Assembly: GCA_014904845.1 (NCBI GenBank)
Contig: MU119258.1
Coordinates: 124,001-188,000 of the forward strand
Reading direction: 5' to 3'
DNA: 64,000 bases
Source of the DNA: Acephala macrosclerotiorum
Lineage: Eukaryota; Ascomycota; Leotiomycetes; Helotiales; Mollisiaceae
Below the pieces are notes generated by a model. It made no database searches and was not told the origin of the DNA. It was given only the letters and a program-made list of their open reading frames with translations. Positions 1 through 12,245 of the stretch are shown here, piece by piece. Numbering within the stretch: position 1 is the stretch's first letter; each line of letters begins with the position of its first letter. The translations under genes and the position numbers were made by a program.

Positions 1-1677
1 CGTTCCTGCAGGGTTAGTGGGGGTCGTGGAAAACTCTCATCAATCGCTGGCCACGGTCTTCCCTCCAGGACAAAGGCCTTCAAAGCTTCAACGCTACCAT
101 GGACGCCATTGTATGTCTCGACTGCATCCAAATGAGTCATCTCTGTATACTTTTGGATTCCAGATGCCCTAGCATTTGCTGCTCGCTTCCAGAAGTCCCG
201 CGACTCGGGAAAATTCCAATCTTCGCGGTATCCATGCGTGGCGAGGAATTCTCCAACCATGTCAAAGAACTCGAGGGACATTTTCGCCCTGATCGTTGAC
301 AGAAGACTCCTCCAGGTTCCGTGAAAGAGGGCGATTCCGCAAAGAACCAGACTCCGGAGGGTGCGATGTCCAAGGAGAAGATGCTGGAGACCTTTTTCGC
401 AAACAGATAGTCCGTCGAGACGAAGTGCTTGTAGCTTTGGCCAAGTATTCGGTTTGAAGAGCTTCCAAAGTGGTACATAGAACAGTTGGAGATCCTCTTC
501 ACTGTTGTTATCATATGCGCCGAGCCAACCAACAGCCGCAAATCGAGGATCGAAGCCCAATCTGAGATCCACCAGCTCTTTGCATGTGCTGAGGGCAGAA
601 GCCATATTGTTCCAGAATCGCTTCATCGGAAGCTCGGTAGCTTCAAAATTTAGATGTAAGACTTTCAGGTTTTGTGCAGCTTCGATGAAGGTTGTTCGAA
701 GTTCGTTTCGAACGAAAAAAGTGACTGGGAGCTCGTCGTGTGAGAGGTGGACCAAGGGTTCGCGACGAACATCTCCTTTGTTGTGTTCGTTCTGTTTCTT
801 GTTGTACGTGATGATTACTCTTAAAAGAGAGGAGAACTCCGAGTTTATCTTGTCGAAGTAACTGTTGTCTCTCTCGCGCTCCACTAAGCAAAGCAAGTTA
901 GTGAGCGATCGATTGTACGAACATGGATACTTCAGTAAGAAGAAAGATAACAGACCCAAAGGGCGATGACTTACTACACAAATGTAGCAAATGAAAAGTC
1001 CCGAATGAACAAGCTTTCCTCGAGACATCAATTCTTCTCAGTCGATCAAGCTTCAATATCGCTCCCTCCAATCTCTCTACACCCTCATAGTTCTGCTTAG
1101 ACCTCATAACTCGAATGAACCAGACGAGGAATTCGTCAATACATCCGCGTTTGCATCTTTCGAAAGAATGATGGTCATAAAAGTACATTATATTAGCGAT
1201 ATCCAAGGTCATACGATGTGGATCAATCTGTCTAGTTTCGAACCTCAATTCTCGGATATCATGAGCAAATTGCTCCTGTCCATGCTCCATCATTTTGTGC
1301 ATGCGTCCAAAGTCATCGCGATCTCTTCGGAATACGAACGTTCGGAATAGACGTTCTGGTATGATTTGAGCTAGCATCTTGCATACGAGACGACCTTTTT
1401 TGAGATCTTGTGTTGTGAGAGGATCGAGCATGAGGATCTTCGTCCAGATTTCTGGTGGGAGTGGTCGGCATTTTGGAGTCTTTGGTCGTGATCGCTTGCC
1501 AATGGGCACGTTGTTCGGGTTTGATAGTTTTTGTCGTTTCTTGGATTTGTACTGGGTTTCATGTTTCCTTTTCCTTGGATAGTATGTCGAAGAATGCATT
1601 TTGAATTGAGGGTTGGTGGTTTGGTGTATGGAATAGCGGATTTGCTTCAAGTGATACTGCCGTCTTTTCACCTTCAA
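1..1677 (-). CDS. F-box protein, C-terminus beyond the window edge
   Basis: Two exons are visible, 1677-975 and 883-1, joined over a canonical intron (884-974; GTAAGT donor, CTAAC branch, TTAG acceptor); the frame stays open to the left edge, so the 3' end is missing. About 528 residues are seen. After a basic N-terminus (many Lys/Arg, residues 1-70) an F-box lies at about 71-116 (LPPEIWTKILMLDPLTTQDL). The rest is a leucine-rich fungal F-box C-terminal region with repeated short strands such as LKVLHLNFEA and LQALRLDGLS. Family knowledge: F-box proteins dock substrates to SCF ubiquitin ligases through Skp1; the target is not predictable. The start could also be the second Met (residue 27). 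No tight neighbour relation. Confidence 0.8.
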
Positions 1678-2342
1678 GATCGTTTTGTTGGTGCTGAGGG
1701 ATAAAAGAACTTTTATTCTCGGTGAGATGTGCCGTTATTTTGTAGGTACCCTTGGCATCAGTCCAAATTCAAGGTTTGGGTCAAAGTGGGTTCATAGTGA
1801 TATGGACTGTCTATATTTCCACGTACGACTTACTTCAGCTGGACCAAATCAGAATGAAGGTTTTCAGCTAGAGGTCCTGGATAATTTCTCAACGTTCAAC
1901 CCTATTCAATTGCGCCGCTTCCATCCCGTGGGCGTTGGTGCAGGCAACGCGAATGGCCTCATAACTGGTGGGTTGCACGTGACCCTCAAACATTTCTTCG
2001 AGTCTTCAATAACTTCTAGAAACCACAGTGTGCTTTGCCATGAGTCTGTTTCTAAACCGAGATCTAGAGTAGCTCTCTTATTCTCAATGATATTATTGTC
2101 GCATACGGAGGAGTAACTGTCGCTTAAGCGAAGCTTATTAGGGGGAGTCGTACTGAAGCAAAGTGACCTTCATTCTACTAAAAATGGTACATTTTGGTAC
2201 ACGTATGACTTCATTGCACTGCGCCTGCAGGAGAAATTGTCGAAATTGTTTCTTTCATATTTGAAGGTTAAGAATTATCTCGAGAATATACACTCCTTTT
2301 CCCTCGCCAGTCTCTTTCAATCACCCACATGTCCTGGTCAAT
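1678..2342. other. Intergenic, no supported gene
   Basis: This stretch lies upstream of the F-box gene and downstream of the phosphodiesterase gene. An open frame at 1685-2116 (+) has no recognisable motif and is judged chance. I see no RNA gene or repeat. Confidence 0.5.
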
Positions 2343-4258
2343 TTAATTACTGAACCCATCAATGACCTTTCCACCCTCAGCGACAACACCCTGAAGAGCC
2401 ATAGGATCAAGTCCCAAAGCCTTCAGAATTGCGGGGGCAAACTCCTTAGTATGAACTTGGTGGTCATACACTGTCTTCTGCAAGTTAGAAGCGCTAGCGA
2501 AGCAGGCAACCTTTCGGTCATCGTCGCTAATACCACCGTGCTCAGCGATCTTGGCGGTGGATGTGGTGTAGATTATGCCAAGATCTGGCTTAATGATGAT
2601 GTTTGGGACAGCGGGGTCCTTTGTGGGATCGCCTGCAGGAATATTAATTTCATGATGGCGGGGCACGGGAAAGGGAAAGGCAAGGGGACGTACCATAGCC
2701 TTCGTAGATTAAGCGATCACCAGAAATGATGTCGGAGATTCTCAAGGTGTCACGTTGGCCATTGAGGTTGTCGACTGCGGTATCAGTATCGCGAGCGTCA
2801 GCAAGGTAGACGAGTCCGATATCATCAGTGGTGATGAATGAGACGGGGACCTTCATTGCTGTTTGTGTGTCAGCCCTCTTTTGATCTTCGAAAGATGTAC
2901 CGCAAAGAGGTGGAAGATTCGAATACATACCAGGAGCCAAAAGACTTGGGTCGACCTTGCCATACTTGGTTGGGTCAATTGGTGCTTGTCCATGCTTGGA
3001 TGCAACAATGATGAGGGTATCATCATAGATTCCCTTCGCCTTGAGAGCAGTAACAACCTTTCCGAGAGAAGTATCGACGAAGTCAAGAGCTCTAAGAAGC
3101 TCAGGGGTGAAGTCGAGTGAGCCGGCAACATAGCCGTATGACTTCTCAGCAACGGAGACAGCTTGGAAGTTGCCACCGAACAGAGTGGGGATTCCAGTGA
3201 GCTTGTCCTGGACCTCAGAGTTGACTGGGGTGGTGCCGTTGATCCAGGCAAGGAATGCATCGACGTGCATTTGATCGTAGCCAATGATCTGAGTGACGTT
3301 GGTAGTGTCAAAAGATTGGATCTCAGGAAAGTATCCCACACTGAGCCCTTTTCCTGAGGGTCCACGAACCCTACAGATAGATCAGCATAAGAATTGAATT
3401 ATGATTTGAGAGCCGAGGAAATGAACCAAGTTTGCAATACTCGCGAAGAGCTCGGCTCTGAAAATATCGTCAGATAGGAGGCAGAATGCTACATACATAT
3501 CGTATGAAGGGTGCTTGTCGGCATAAGCAGTTTGCTTGCCGGAAGCTTCGACGATCTCATAGATGGTGTTGACACGGATTCTTTGATGGGGATAGGTCCA
3601 AGTGCACTTCCCTCCAATCATAGATTGGGGTAGATTGGCGGGGTCAATTCCTCCAGACCACAATTTTGTCCAGTCGTAGTCCTGTTCAACATGTCTTAAT
3701 CAGTTCGGTTCTTTATTTTTTTCAGAAGCAGATATGCCTGCAGGAATGGAAAAGTCTCATTTGAGAAGTTTGTACGCACCTTGGTCTCATCATAAGTGAC
3801 TGTGCATGAGTAGTTAGTATAATGCACCTAGTAGTTCGAACTGGTCACTTACCCTCAGCACCTGTGTGGCCAGTCAGTGAATGTCATGATGTGTTTGAGC
3901 AACGTTACTTACCTGGTGGTCCAGAGCAATTCTTGCCAGAAACAGAATAGGGATCCCAGAAGCTTCGATCCCAAACATCATCATACCATATTCCGGTGGT
4001 CCTTGGGTCGGCACCAGAGACAAAAGCGGCAACGCCAGGGTAGGAGTCGGAAGGCGCTGAGGTGTAACAATCGGTATATTCGTATGCAGTCTTCAACAAG
4101 GTTGCAATGGTGGACCCAGTTCTCTTAGCGACATACTTCTCGACATCGCTGCTGTGCAGACCATCAATGCTGAAAGCTGCGACGTGCTTGTAGACCTTGT
4201 CTGAGTCGGCCAAGGTTGGCGCAATGGCCGCCGCGAAAGCAAGAGTCTGAAGAAGCAT
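2343..4258 (-). CDS. Secreted type I phosphodiesterase / nucleotide pyrophosphatase family protein
   Basis: Seven exons (4258-3913, 3861-3853, 3799-3780, 3681-3497, 3370-2931, 2858-2694, 2632-2343) sum to 1455 nt, 484 residues. Exons 2 and 3 are micro-exons of 9 and 20 nt; the splices restore the continuous segment GPPGAEVTYDETKDYDW. A signal peptide covers about residues 1-18 (MLLQTLAFAAAIAPTLAD). Alkaline-phosphatase-superfamily metal motifs follow in order: SIDGL near the N-terminus, the nucleophile region SAPSDSYPG, then ASKHGQAPID and AEHGGISDDD. Family knowledge: such enzymes hydrolyse phosphodiester or pyrophosphate bonds with two metal ions; the substrate is unknown, and secretion suggests nutrient phosphate release. 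No frame damage. Confidence 0.88.
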
Positions 4259-6076
4259 GATGTCCTAGGTGAAATTGAATATTCGCTTAATGGATAGGGA
4301 TGCAGAAGAAGTTCCAAGGGAAGCTCAGCGTTCTATATACTGTGTCGCAAGATGGGACTTCTCCATCTCCGCTGTGCTCCCACGGGATCCATGGCCTGTC
4401 ACGGTTCTTGAGGCTGACAAGCCACCACAGCAATTTGCCTAGATTCGTGATGAAATTACCAGCTGATCTTCATGAAGAACACTGGTGGAAGAAGAAAAGA
4501 AGGTCGCGAGCTGCAAAGAACATTTGAGGGATGAGGACGTTGCCAATTGCCATTGCTTTGGATGTCACCAATGCAGCGTGCCTTGGACGCTACAAGGAAT
4601 TGAGATCCCGTCAGTGAGGGGTACACAGGCACGAAGTCAAATGAGATTGCTTCGAGAGCTTTGCTAGAGAAACAACGGGATGCCCGTGGCCGTGGAAAGA
4701 AGAAGAGAACAGGTACAAAGTTTGCACGTGGAGATATGATTGGGATGGCGCAACTGTGGCCCCTGCTATGAACATGTCGTGCAGTGATGTGGCGTTCCGG
4801 GGCGTTTGCTGCCCTGAGGGTACTGAAGCGACGAGCTTAAACGGAAGGTCGCCGTACCACGCCCCTCCCCCAGAGGCGTTCTGTACTTCGCCTCTCAACT
4901 CACAATGCTATTGTATGTCACCCTGGCAGCTCTGGCTTCGAGTAATCACGTCGAGAGAAACAGATATCGGAGACATCAAGCCAGTGGCGCTCAAAACTTC
5001 GTCCCGTCTGTCAACGACTCAGCAGATGCACTCCAATCATTCATCCACAGTGAAGATGATTTGGCTGTCAACCCAAGCCTCAAGTTATGGAATGAACTTA
5101 ACTCTCTCACCCAATCGCTTTCTCACAGGCACTGTCATTGGATGATAATACTTGATCCGCACCCTCGTGCTTTCAAGACAAATATGGACACAATCACAAT
5201 CGCAAAGCACATGAGATCTGCTTGAGTGGCGTGGCTAGTGTGGAGTCACGTGGGAACAATCGGAGGTTGACTGATTCGGTTTGCAAGCACCTTGATTATC
5301 TCAATCCTCTTGTATACTACGTACAGGCCCTTTTAATTGTTAAAACGTCGCCACCCAGATTACCCAATTACAGACCAAAAAAAGAAGATCTGGACAGGTG
5401 ATTGGGCAGACCACTCGGAATTTCGACTGGATTTGGACGTATTTTCTCTCGCTTAGCAATTAAAAGGCCCTGTAGGTAGTAGTTGCGGAGTCATACTAAC
5501 TCAACGCCTGAGTAGGTAAATGTCCACTACTTTTAGATTGGATTATCACGTGCTATTCATACTAGCGCCTCGCGTAACTCAGATCGACCTCGGACTCGCA
5601 CGTGGAAAACCTCTGCCCCTTCCTAAATTTTGCCTGTTTTCACGATCCCAAATACCTCAATCCACAACACCGCTTCCGAACTGCCAAGCAATCATCAGCC
5701 TGCATCGGCAAGTTCTGTTCAGGCAGTCAGATGCCATCATTACTCGGGACAGGTGTTCGCGACGTCGGGAAGAATCCGAACTACCCCGCGATTACTGCAG
5801 GAACTATGGCTCGACATAGTATAGATCCGCTCTCCCCGCCAGCTGTCGGCGAACAAACTCTTGTGGGCCCAGAGGTCGTGATGATTAGTGAGGGGCAGAT
5901 GATAGTGCCTATGTAACGTGGTAATATGGACATGAACATATTTTCCACGTAATTTTCTGGTCGTTGGAGCGGGGTCCGTTGTTGAGATAGTTCTTAACAA
6001 GCTGGAGATTTACGTTGTCCATCTCATCTTTAGAGCCTCGCGTTTCAAGTTTCTGGCTATTGTTCGTCTTCGGAGA
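4259..6076. other. Intergenic between divergent phosphodiesterase and GH92 genes
   Basis: This 1.8-kb region holds the promoters of both divergent genes. Open frames here (for example 4756-5145 and 5520-5916, +) show no domain, splice logic or composition that argues for coding. No repeat or RNA gene is recognised. Confidence 0.5.
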
Positions 6077-8805
6077 ATGATGCAAAATTTCAAGATGCAG
6101 GCTCTCGTGGCCATTGTCGCTGCTGGGACTATCTCGACTTCTGCGTCGGTGGGAAAGCGCTCCTTCGACGTCTTCGATTATGTTGATCCCTTGATTGGAA
6201 CAAGTAGTGGAGGTAAATGATCTACCCTATTTTGAGAATAACATCTAATGAGGCTGAAGGGCACGTGTTTCCTGGGGCAACCTTTCCGTTTGTACGTCTG
6301 TTCCATATCTCCTGGACATGGCGTTAACTTCTATCAGGGCATGGCCAAGGCCGTTGCAGACGTGGATGATCCGAATGAGAAGCAAGGAGGTTTTGCGTCA
6401 GGGAACAGCAACATCAACGGTTTTTCTCACATGCACGACTCTGGAACTGGAGGGGCAAGTCTTTTTCCGAGGATGTGGAGTAGTTTCACTGACGGGTTGT
6501 AGGGTCCTTCTCTTGGAAACTTTCCCATCTTTCCGCAGTCTGGATGTCCCGGCGATGAGATCAACAATTGCTTCTTCACGAAGACTGAACGAGCCTCTCA
6601 GAGAATTAATGGATCAGTCGAAGTCCATCCAGGATATTTTGCCGTCAGCTTGAACACGTCAATCAAGGCAGAGATGACCGTTTCGAACCATACCGCGCTT
6701 TATCGGTTTACTTTCCCAAACAATGCCACAGTTCAAAATCAGACAGGACTTCCGAACAGCCCACTAATTCTGGTAGATCTAACAGATCTCCCAGACTCGA
6801 TCACTAACGGAAGAGTTGAGGTTGATGAAAAGACGGGGAGACTCCAAGGCAATGGAACATTCAACCCCTCCTTCGGTATAGGGACCTACAACTTGTCATT
6901 CTGCGCCGACTTCTCGGGAGCACCGCTCAGAAACACTGGAGTCTGGATGAATAATCGAGCTGGAATCTATCCCAAGAGTCTGACGAGGGTCGCTGACGGT
7001 ATCAACTCGCCTCCTCTTCCGGCCGGTGCCTGGACTCAATTCAATGCATCCGAGAACAACGAGATCTTGGTTAGGGTCGGTGTCTCCTTCATCAGCAACG
7101 AACAAGCATGTAGCAACGCGGAGAAAGAGATTCCTGACTTCGGTTTTGATGATGTTCGCAGCTCAGCAGAAGATGCGTGGCGTGAGAAGCTTGGTGTTTT
7201 GGAAGTGGATGCCACTGGGGTCTCCGATGAAATTCAGACAGTATTTTGGAGTGGTGCCTATCGCTCCATGATCTCGCCCCAGGATTACACGGGAGAAAAT
7301 TATTTGTGGAATAGCACGGAACCATATTACGATTCATATTACTGCATCTGGGACTCGTTTAGAAGCATTCATCCACTTCTTACTTTGCTAGATCCTCAAA
7401 GCCAGACATTGATGGTCAGGAGTCTCATTGACATCTATAGACACGAAGGTACGCTTGACCTGGGCTCGAGAGCTCTTAATGCCTTTCATTTCTTCTTAGT
7501 TATAGTGATAAAGCGCATAGTCACGCGCATAGCCAAGACTTGAAGAGAAATGCTAATTTGTTCAAGGAAAACTTCCTGATTGTAGAATGAGTCTTTGCAA
7601 GGGGTTTACACAAGGAGGATCAAACGCGGACGTGGTTCTTGTAGACTCATACTTAAAGAATATCTCCCAGAATGTCGATTGGAACACGGGCTACCAAGCA
7701 GTGGTGTCCGATGCCGAAGGTAAATGAACCACTCTGTCGTGATCGCTGTCACGTACTAAAGATACGAATAGATGAACCTTTGGACTGGTCTATAGAAGGT
7801 AGAGGTGGTCTCACAAGCTGGAAGCTATACGGTTACATCCCAACAGACGATTGGGATCCTTATGGTGTCGGACCATTCACAAGATCAATTTCACGAACTG
7901 TTGAATATGCCTACAACGACTTCTGCATTGCTGAGATGGCTAAAGGGCTCGGCCATACCCAAGATGCTGAAAAGTACCTTGGACGATCCAGCAATTGGAA
8001 AAATATGTACAAAGCCGATCAAACCTCCTTCGTCAGCAACACGACGGATCATCCCAACAGCACGGTCGACAGCGGCTTCGTTGGTTTCCTCCAGCCGCGA
8101 TACCTCAATCAAACATTTGGCTTCCAGGACCCATCCCTTTGCTCGCCTTTAGACAACTCCACTTCCTGCTATCTTACTCCTAATGGGCACGAAACTTATG
8201 AGGGAAGCTCGTGGTTGTACACATTCTTCGTTCCACAAGATATGGCGACTCTGGTAACAACTCTGGGCGGACCAGAAACATTTGCGAAGCGTCTGTCATA
8301 TCTTCACACTTCCGGCCTTCTCTACATTGGAGATGAACAGGCATTCTTACCAGTCTTTCAATTCCACTATGCAGGTCGTCCAGGCCTTTCTGCTTACTTC
8401 TCGCACTTCTACATTCCATCTCAATTCAACACATCTACGGGTGGGCTTGCTGGAAACGACGACTCGGGGGCTATGGGATCATTCACGACACTCGCGATGA
8501 TGGGTCTCTGGCCGGTCTCGGGCCAAAATGTCTACCTCATAACTCCGCCTTATTTCCCTGAGGTCAGTGTGACAAACGGACAATCAGGAAAGACAGCCAC
8601 GATTCGAAATGTGAACTTCGATCCTGATTACAAAGCGATCTATATCCAGAGCGCGACTTTGAATGGACAGAAATATACCAAGAACTGGGTCACGCATGAT
8701 TTCTGGCTGGAAGGAGGAGTGCTGGAGCTGACGTTGGGGATGAATGAGAGCGATTGGGGTACTGCTGCTGTAGACTTACCGCCAAGCTCGTCGACGGGCT
8801 TTTGA
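6077..8805 (+). CDS. Secreted GH92 family alpha-mannosidase
   Basis: Six exons (6077-6212, 6260-6291, 6338-6454, 6503-7448, 7567-7719, 7772-8805) give 2418 nt, 805 residues. Intron 3 (6455-6502) has a GC donor (GGG/GCAAGT), the others GT. A signal peptide is seen after the third Met (MQALVAIVAAGTISTSAS). GH92 motifs in order: DYVDPLIGTSSGGHVFPGA, FPFGMAKAVADV, HMHDSGTGG, EGRGGLTSWK, HETYEGSSWLYTF and GNDDSGAM (residues 689-696), the last carrying the Asp pair expected near the catalytic base. Family knowledge: calcium-dependent exo-alpha-mannosidases, many acting on 1,2-linked mannose of glycoproteins. Many N-glycosylation sequons fit secretion. Length is normal for the family. Confidence 0.93.
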
Positions 8806-9872
8806 ATCAACGCACAATCATCGACAGCAGAGGTGGATAAGAAGTTGCTAGAATAACGCTCACCCAGATCCAACAGCTCCATCGCAATTTCCAAAATGCT
8901 TCACAAATCCCGCTTGTGGCAATGCTGCATACTTCGAAGTGGTCAAGTGGAAAGCTCCCAGTATTCTTCAAGTCCGGAACCGACTCTCGCAACCTCAACG
9001 AAATCTTTGCCTCGCATTCGTTAGACCTATATCAGTATTTCGGTATACCATCTCTTCAGTCTTTCCACTGAAATCTTGCCTTAATGCGCGCTCTTCGGCC
9101 GAGCTGGCGGGGCAGTGTCGGCTCTGGATCGTTCCGAAAGCAAACTTTTTTATCGCTGTCTACGATGCAGTCATCCCATATATCTCGTAATCGTTTCCTG
9201 TTGCTTTTTCGGCTCCGCCTACAGACCGTGGATGAGAACTCTCCCAAGTATTTTGTTCGATCAATTCCCTAAGGCACTTCCTTGCGACTCTACTACCCTC
9301 CGATGAGATTCAGCCAATTGCTATCTTTTCCGCGTTCTGTCTGCGAAACATTCCCTCTGCCATCTGAGCACGATGTCTTGTCTGATTACTATTACCCTTC
9401 CACCGAAGTCAGAGGATTCTTCCATTTCAGCTGAGATGCGGTGTTGCGTTTTATGATATCCAAGCGTGCAGGATTGCGACTGGCTAGTTCGCAAGGATTG
9501 TTTCAAGGTTGACACATGTCACACGGCGAACCAACCTTATCAGACGCGACTGAGTTATTCGCTGTATTGAGATGTTTCTTTCCCCTCTGTGTTTCGTCAT
9601 CAGCCGGAAAGCGCCGTCGCGGGGTCTGACCGCGGGGTGCCGACGGTATGAGAACGTCTAAGACCAACGACTGTTCAGAGCTGTTTTTGTCATAAATCTT
9701 TATTTCTGACTGGTTTGTGACCGGTTCTTTTTCCAGGAAATCATGAACGATCAATTTTGTTGTAACTATTAAGGCACAATCCAACATTAACTTCTTCCCA
9801 GCACAAGCCCAAGGGTAGCTTGAGTGAAGCAGCTCTTCACAAGATTATCTTCACCATCACGACTCCGCCATT
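8806..9872. other. Intergenic between GH92 and Zn2Cys6 genes
   Basis: This holds the GH92 3' end and the regulator's promoter. Only short frames without motifs are present on either strand. I see no other structure. Confidence 0.5.
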
Positions 9873-11916
9873 ATGGTAAATACAGGAAAGCCGTCCCAGG
9901 GCTGCGGGACCTGTCGAGCACGTCGAATAAAGGCAAGATCCCCAACCCCACTTCCCCCTCCTACAATCTATCTCAACCTTACTAACCTTTCTCTCAGTGT
10001 GACGAACGAAAACCAACATGTTTCCGTTGCCAAAAATCAAAACGAGAATGTACCGGCTACCGCGACACAGCATTCGTCCGTATGCGCTGGGATCGATCCG
10101 CCCGCTCCACCTCAAAGAAACCCCCTTCACCTACCCCCTCAGAAAACCGCGAACTCGTCCGCCGCGCCTTCAGCAACAGCATCTCCTCCCTCCCCTCCGC
10201 TTTCACCACATCCCCCACCTCCCCTTTACAATTCCAGATCTCCGTCTCCCCATCCTCAGGTCTAAGCACACCCATTGAAGAACAAGCCAAACACCTATTC
10301 CGCCGAAACTTCGTCTTAGAACCCTGTGAAGGCAACTCCAGAAGCTACATGGGATTCGTAGTTCCCGTTTTAGAACATGACAAACAACTAGTTCATGAGA
10401 AAGGATCGAATAGTAGGCTGGCGACGGCGGTGATGGCGGTGGGGTTGGCGTTGATGGGGAATAGACCTAATAGTAGGTTTTTGTTGCCGAAGGCTATGAA
10501 GTTTTATAGTAGGGCGTTGAAGGAGATTAATGATGCGTTGTTGGTGGAGGATCAGGCGGTCGAGGATGATACTTTAGCAGCAGTTATTGTTTTGGGGTTG
10601 TTTGAAGTGAGTTGGTCTTTTTTAACAAGCGAGAGAGAAGTGAAAGAGTAAAGGGAGGAGAGATTGCTGATGAGATAAACACAGGTCACCACAGGAACCT
10701 CAGGACAACCAAGCGGATGGATCTCCCACGCCAACGGGGCCGCAATCCTCGTCAAGATGCGCGATCAAAAAAAGACGCAGCTCACCGACCTCGGACGAAT
10801 CCTCCACGTCATGGCCCGCTCCCAACTGGTTCGTTCCCTTTTCCCCCCTCACTCACTCCCCTCTTGCCTCTTCTATCCTAAGCTGATAGATCGTCACCCA
10901 GGTCATCAACTGCCTCGTCTCCTGCTCCCCGCCAATCCTCGGCGTAGGCTGGTGGATGCGCTTCGGCACAAAAGACAACCTCCCCGCCACCTGCTCAAAA
11001 CTAAACCTCGAAGTTGCGACCCTACACGCGAAAATCAACTCTACTTTAACCTCTGCCGACAGATCCCTCTCTTCGGACGTCGAATCCGTTCTTGACGTTT
11101 TGAACTTGGCGAAAGCGTTGGAGAGTAATTTTAAGGAGTGGGAGGAGAGTTTGCCAAAGGCTTGGAAATATAGCATTGTGGCGTGGAATGAGGAGGTTGA
11201 GGATGAGAAACTAGATGACATTAAGGTGTTTCCGGGGCGGAGGGACGAGTATGCAGATATCAGTATCGCGACAGCGTTCAACATGATGCGAGCAGGACGA
11301 ATCATGCTCTGCGGCGACATTGTCCGCGCCTCAGCCTGGCTCTGCCCAACGTATCAAGACTACCGCACGACGCCGGAATTCGGGGCAGCAGTGAGGGTTA
11401 GTAAGGATTTGGTGGAGGATATTATTGCGAGTGTGCCGTTCTTCTTGGGGGATGAGAAGACGAGTAATCTTACTGGGTGGGATAGGCCGCGCAGTGGGAG
11501 GATGAGTCTGGTGGGGACGAGTGCGTTGGGGTTGTTTATTACGTGGCCGTTGATGATGTGTAAGATGAGTGATTATTCGACAGATAGGCAGAGGAGGTGG
11601 GCTGCGGGTAGGTTGAGGGTTATTGCGGATGAGATGGGGATTGGACAGGCATTATTGTTCTCGCAGGTGAGTTTGCATCCATGATCCTAGGCGAATATGG
11701 GATTGAGTGGGAACGTGGCTAACGGGTCTACAGATCAATGTTAGACTGCCTTCGATGTTCATTATTAGAGACGAGCTTACGCAAGTTGATGGCGTAGAGG
11801 TCGCGAAGAAGAAAACGATTGAGTTGGCGATGTCGAGTTCGGAGTTTCATGAGAGCTATGAGATGGAGCATATGATTGCTGGATTACTTGGATGTAGCCC
11901 GATCAAAAGGCTGTAA
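9873..11916 (+). CDS. Zn2Cys6 fungal transcription factor
   Basis: Five exons (9873-9932, 9998-10606, 10685-10828, 10902-11666, 11734-11916) give 1761 nt, 586 residues. The binuclear cluster uses Cys11, 14, 21, 28, 31 and 38 (spacing C-x2-C-x6-C-x6-C-x2-C-x6-C). Intron 1 interrupts it between RRIK and CDE, a position common in this family, and starts with GC (AAG/GCAAGA) with a TTACTAAC branch. The rest is a helical middle region of the usual regulator type (LAAVIVLGLFE, then WISHANGAAILV). Family knowledge: nuclear DNA-binding regulator, often local. It sits between GH92 and GH78 genes and could control them, but this is only positional inference. Donor 3 (GTTCGT) is weak, yet the frame requires a splice there. 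Confidence 0.9.
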
Positions 11917-12245
11917 AGGACTTCCATGATATGACATTATGAATTAATGATCAGATGACTTCCATCCTTTTTGAAACAAATTAGTTTGGGCTCGGAGTCC
12001 AGGATCGTGCTAGTCAAGTGATGGGGAACTTCAGACTGGGTGCATTGACGGAGAATTCGGGCGCATGATTTCACAGGCAGATAAATACAATCTAACATAA
12101 GACATAAGTACATGACGAGTGTTGCCCGTCTTGATTAATATCCTTATAAGGGTATAGGTATAAACATTATCTGAAAAAGAAAACAAAATATCCACGCCAT
12201 GCAACCAAAACCCCTCCCAATGCAAATGCAAACCCCGAAAACAAA
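11917..12245. other. Convergent intergenic region
   Basis: A 329-bp space shared by the 3' ends of the Zn2Cys6 gene (+) and the GH78 gene (-). It is AT-rich and holds nothing else I can recognise. Confidence 0.5.

Noticed and set aside
1685..2116. 143-codon plus-strand open frame
   Set aside because: No motif, signal or splice context; composition like other chance frames in the window.
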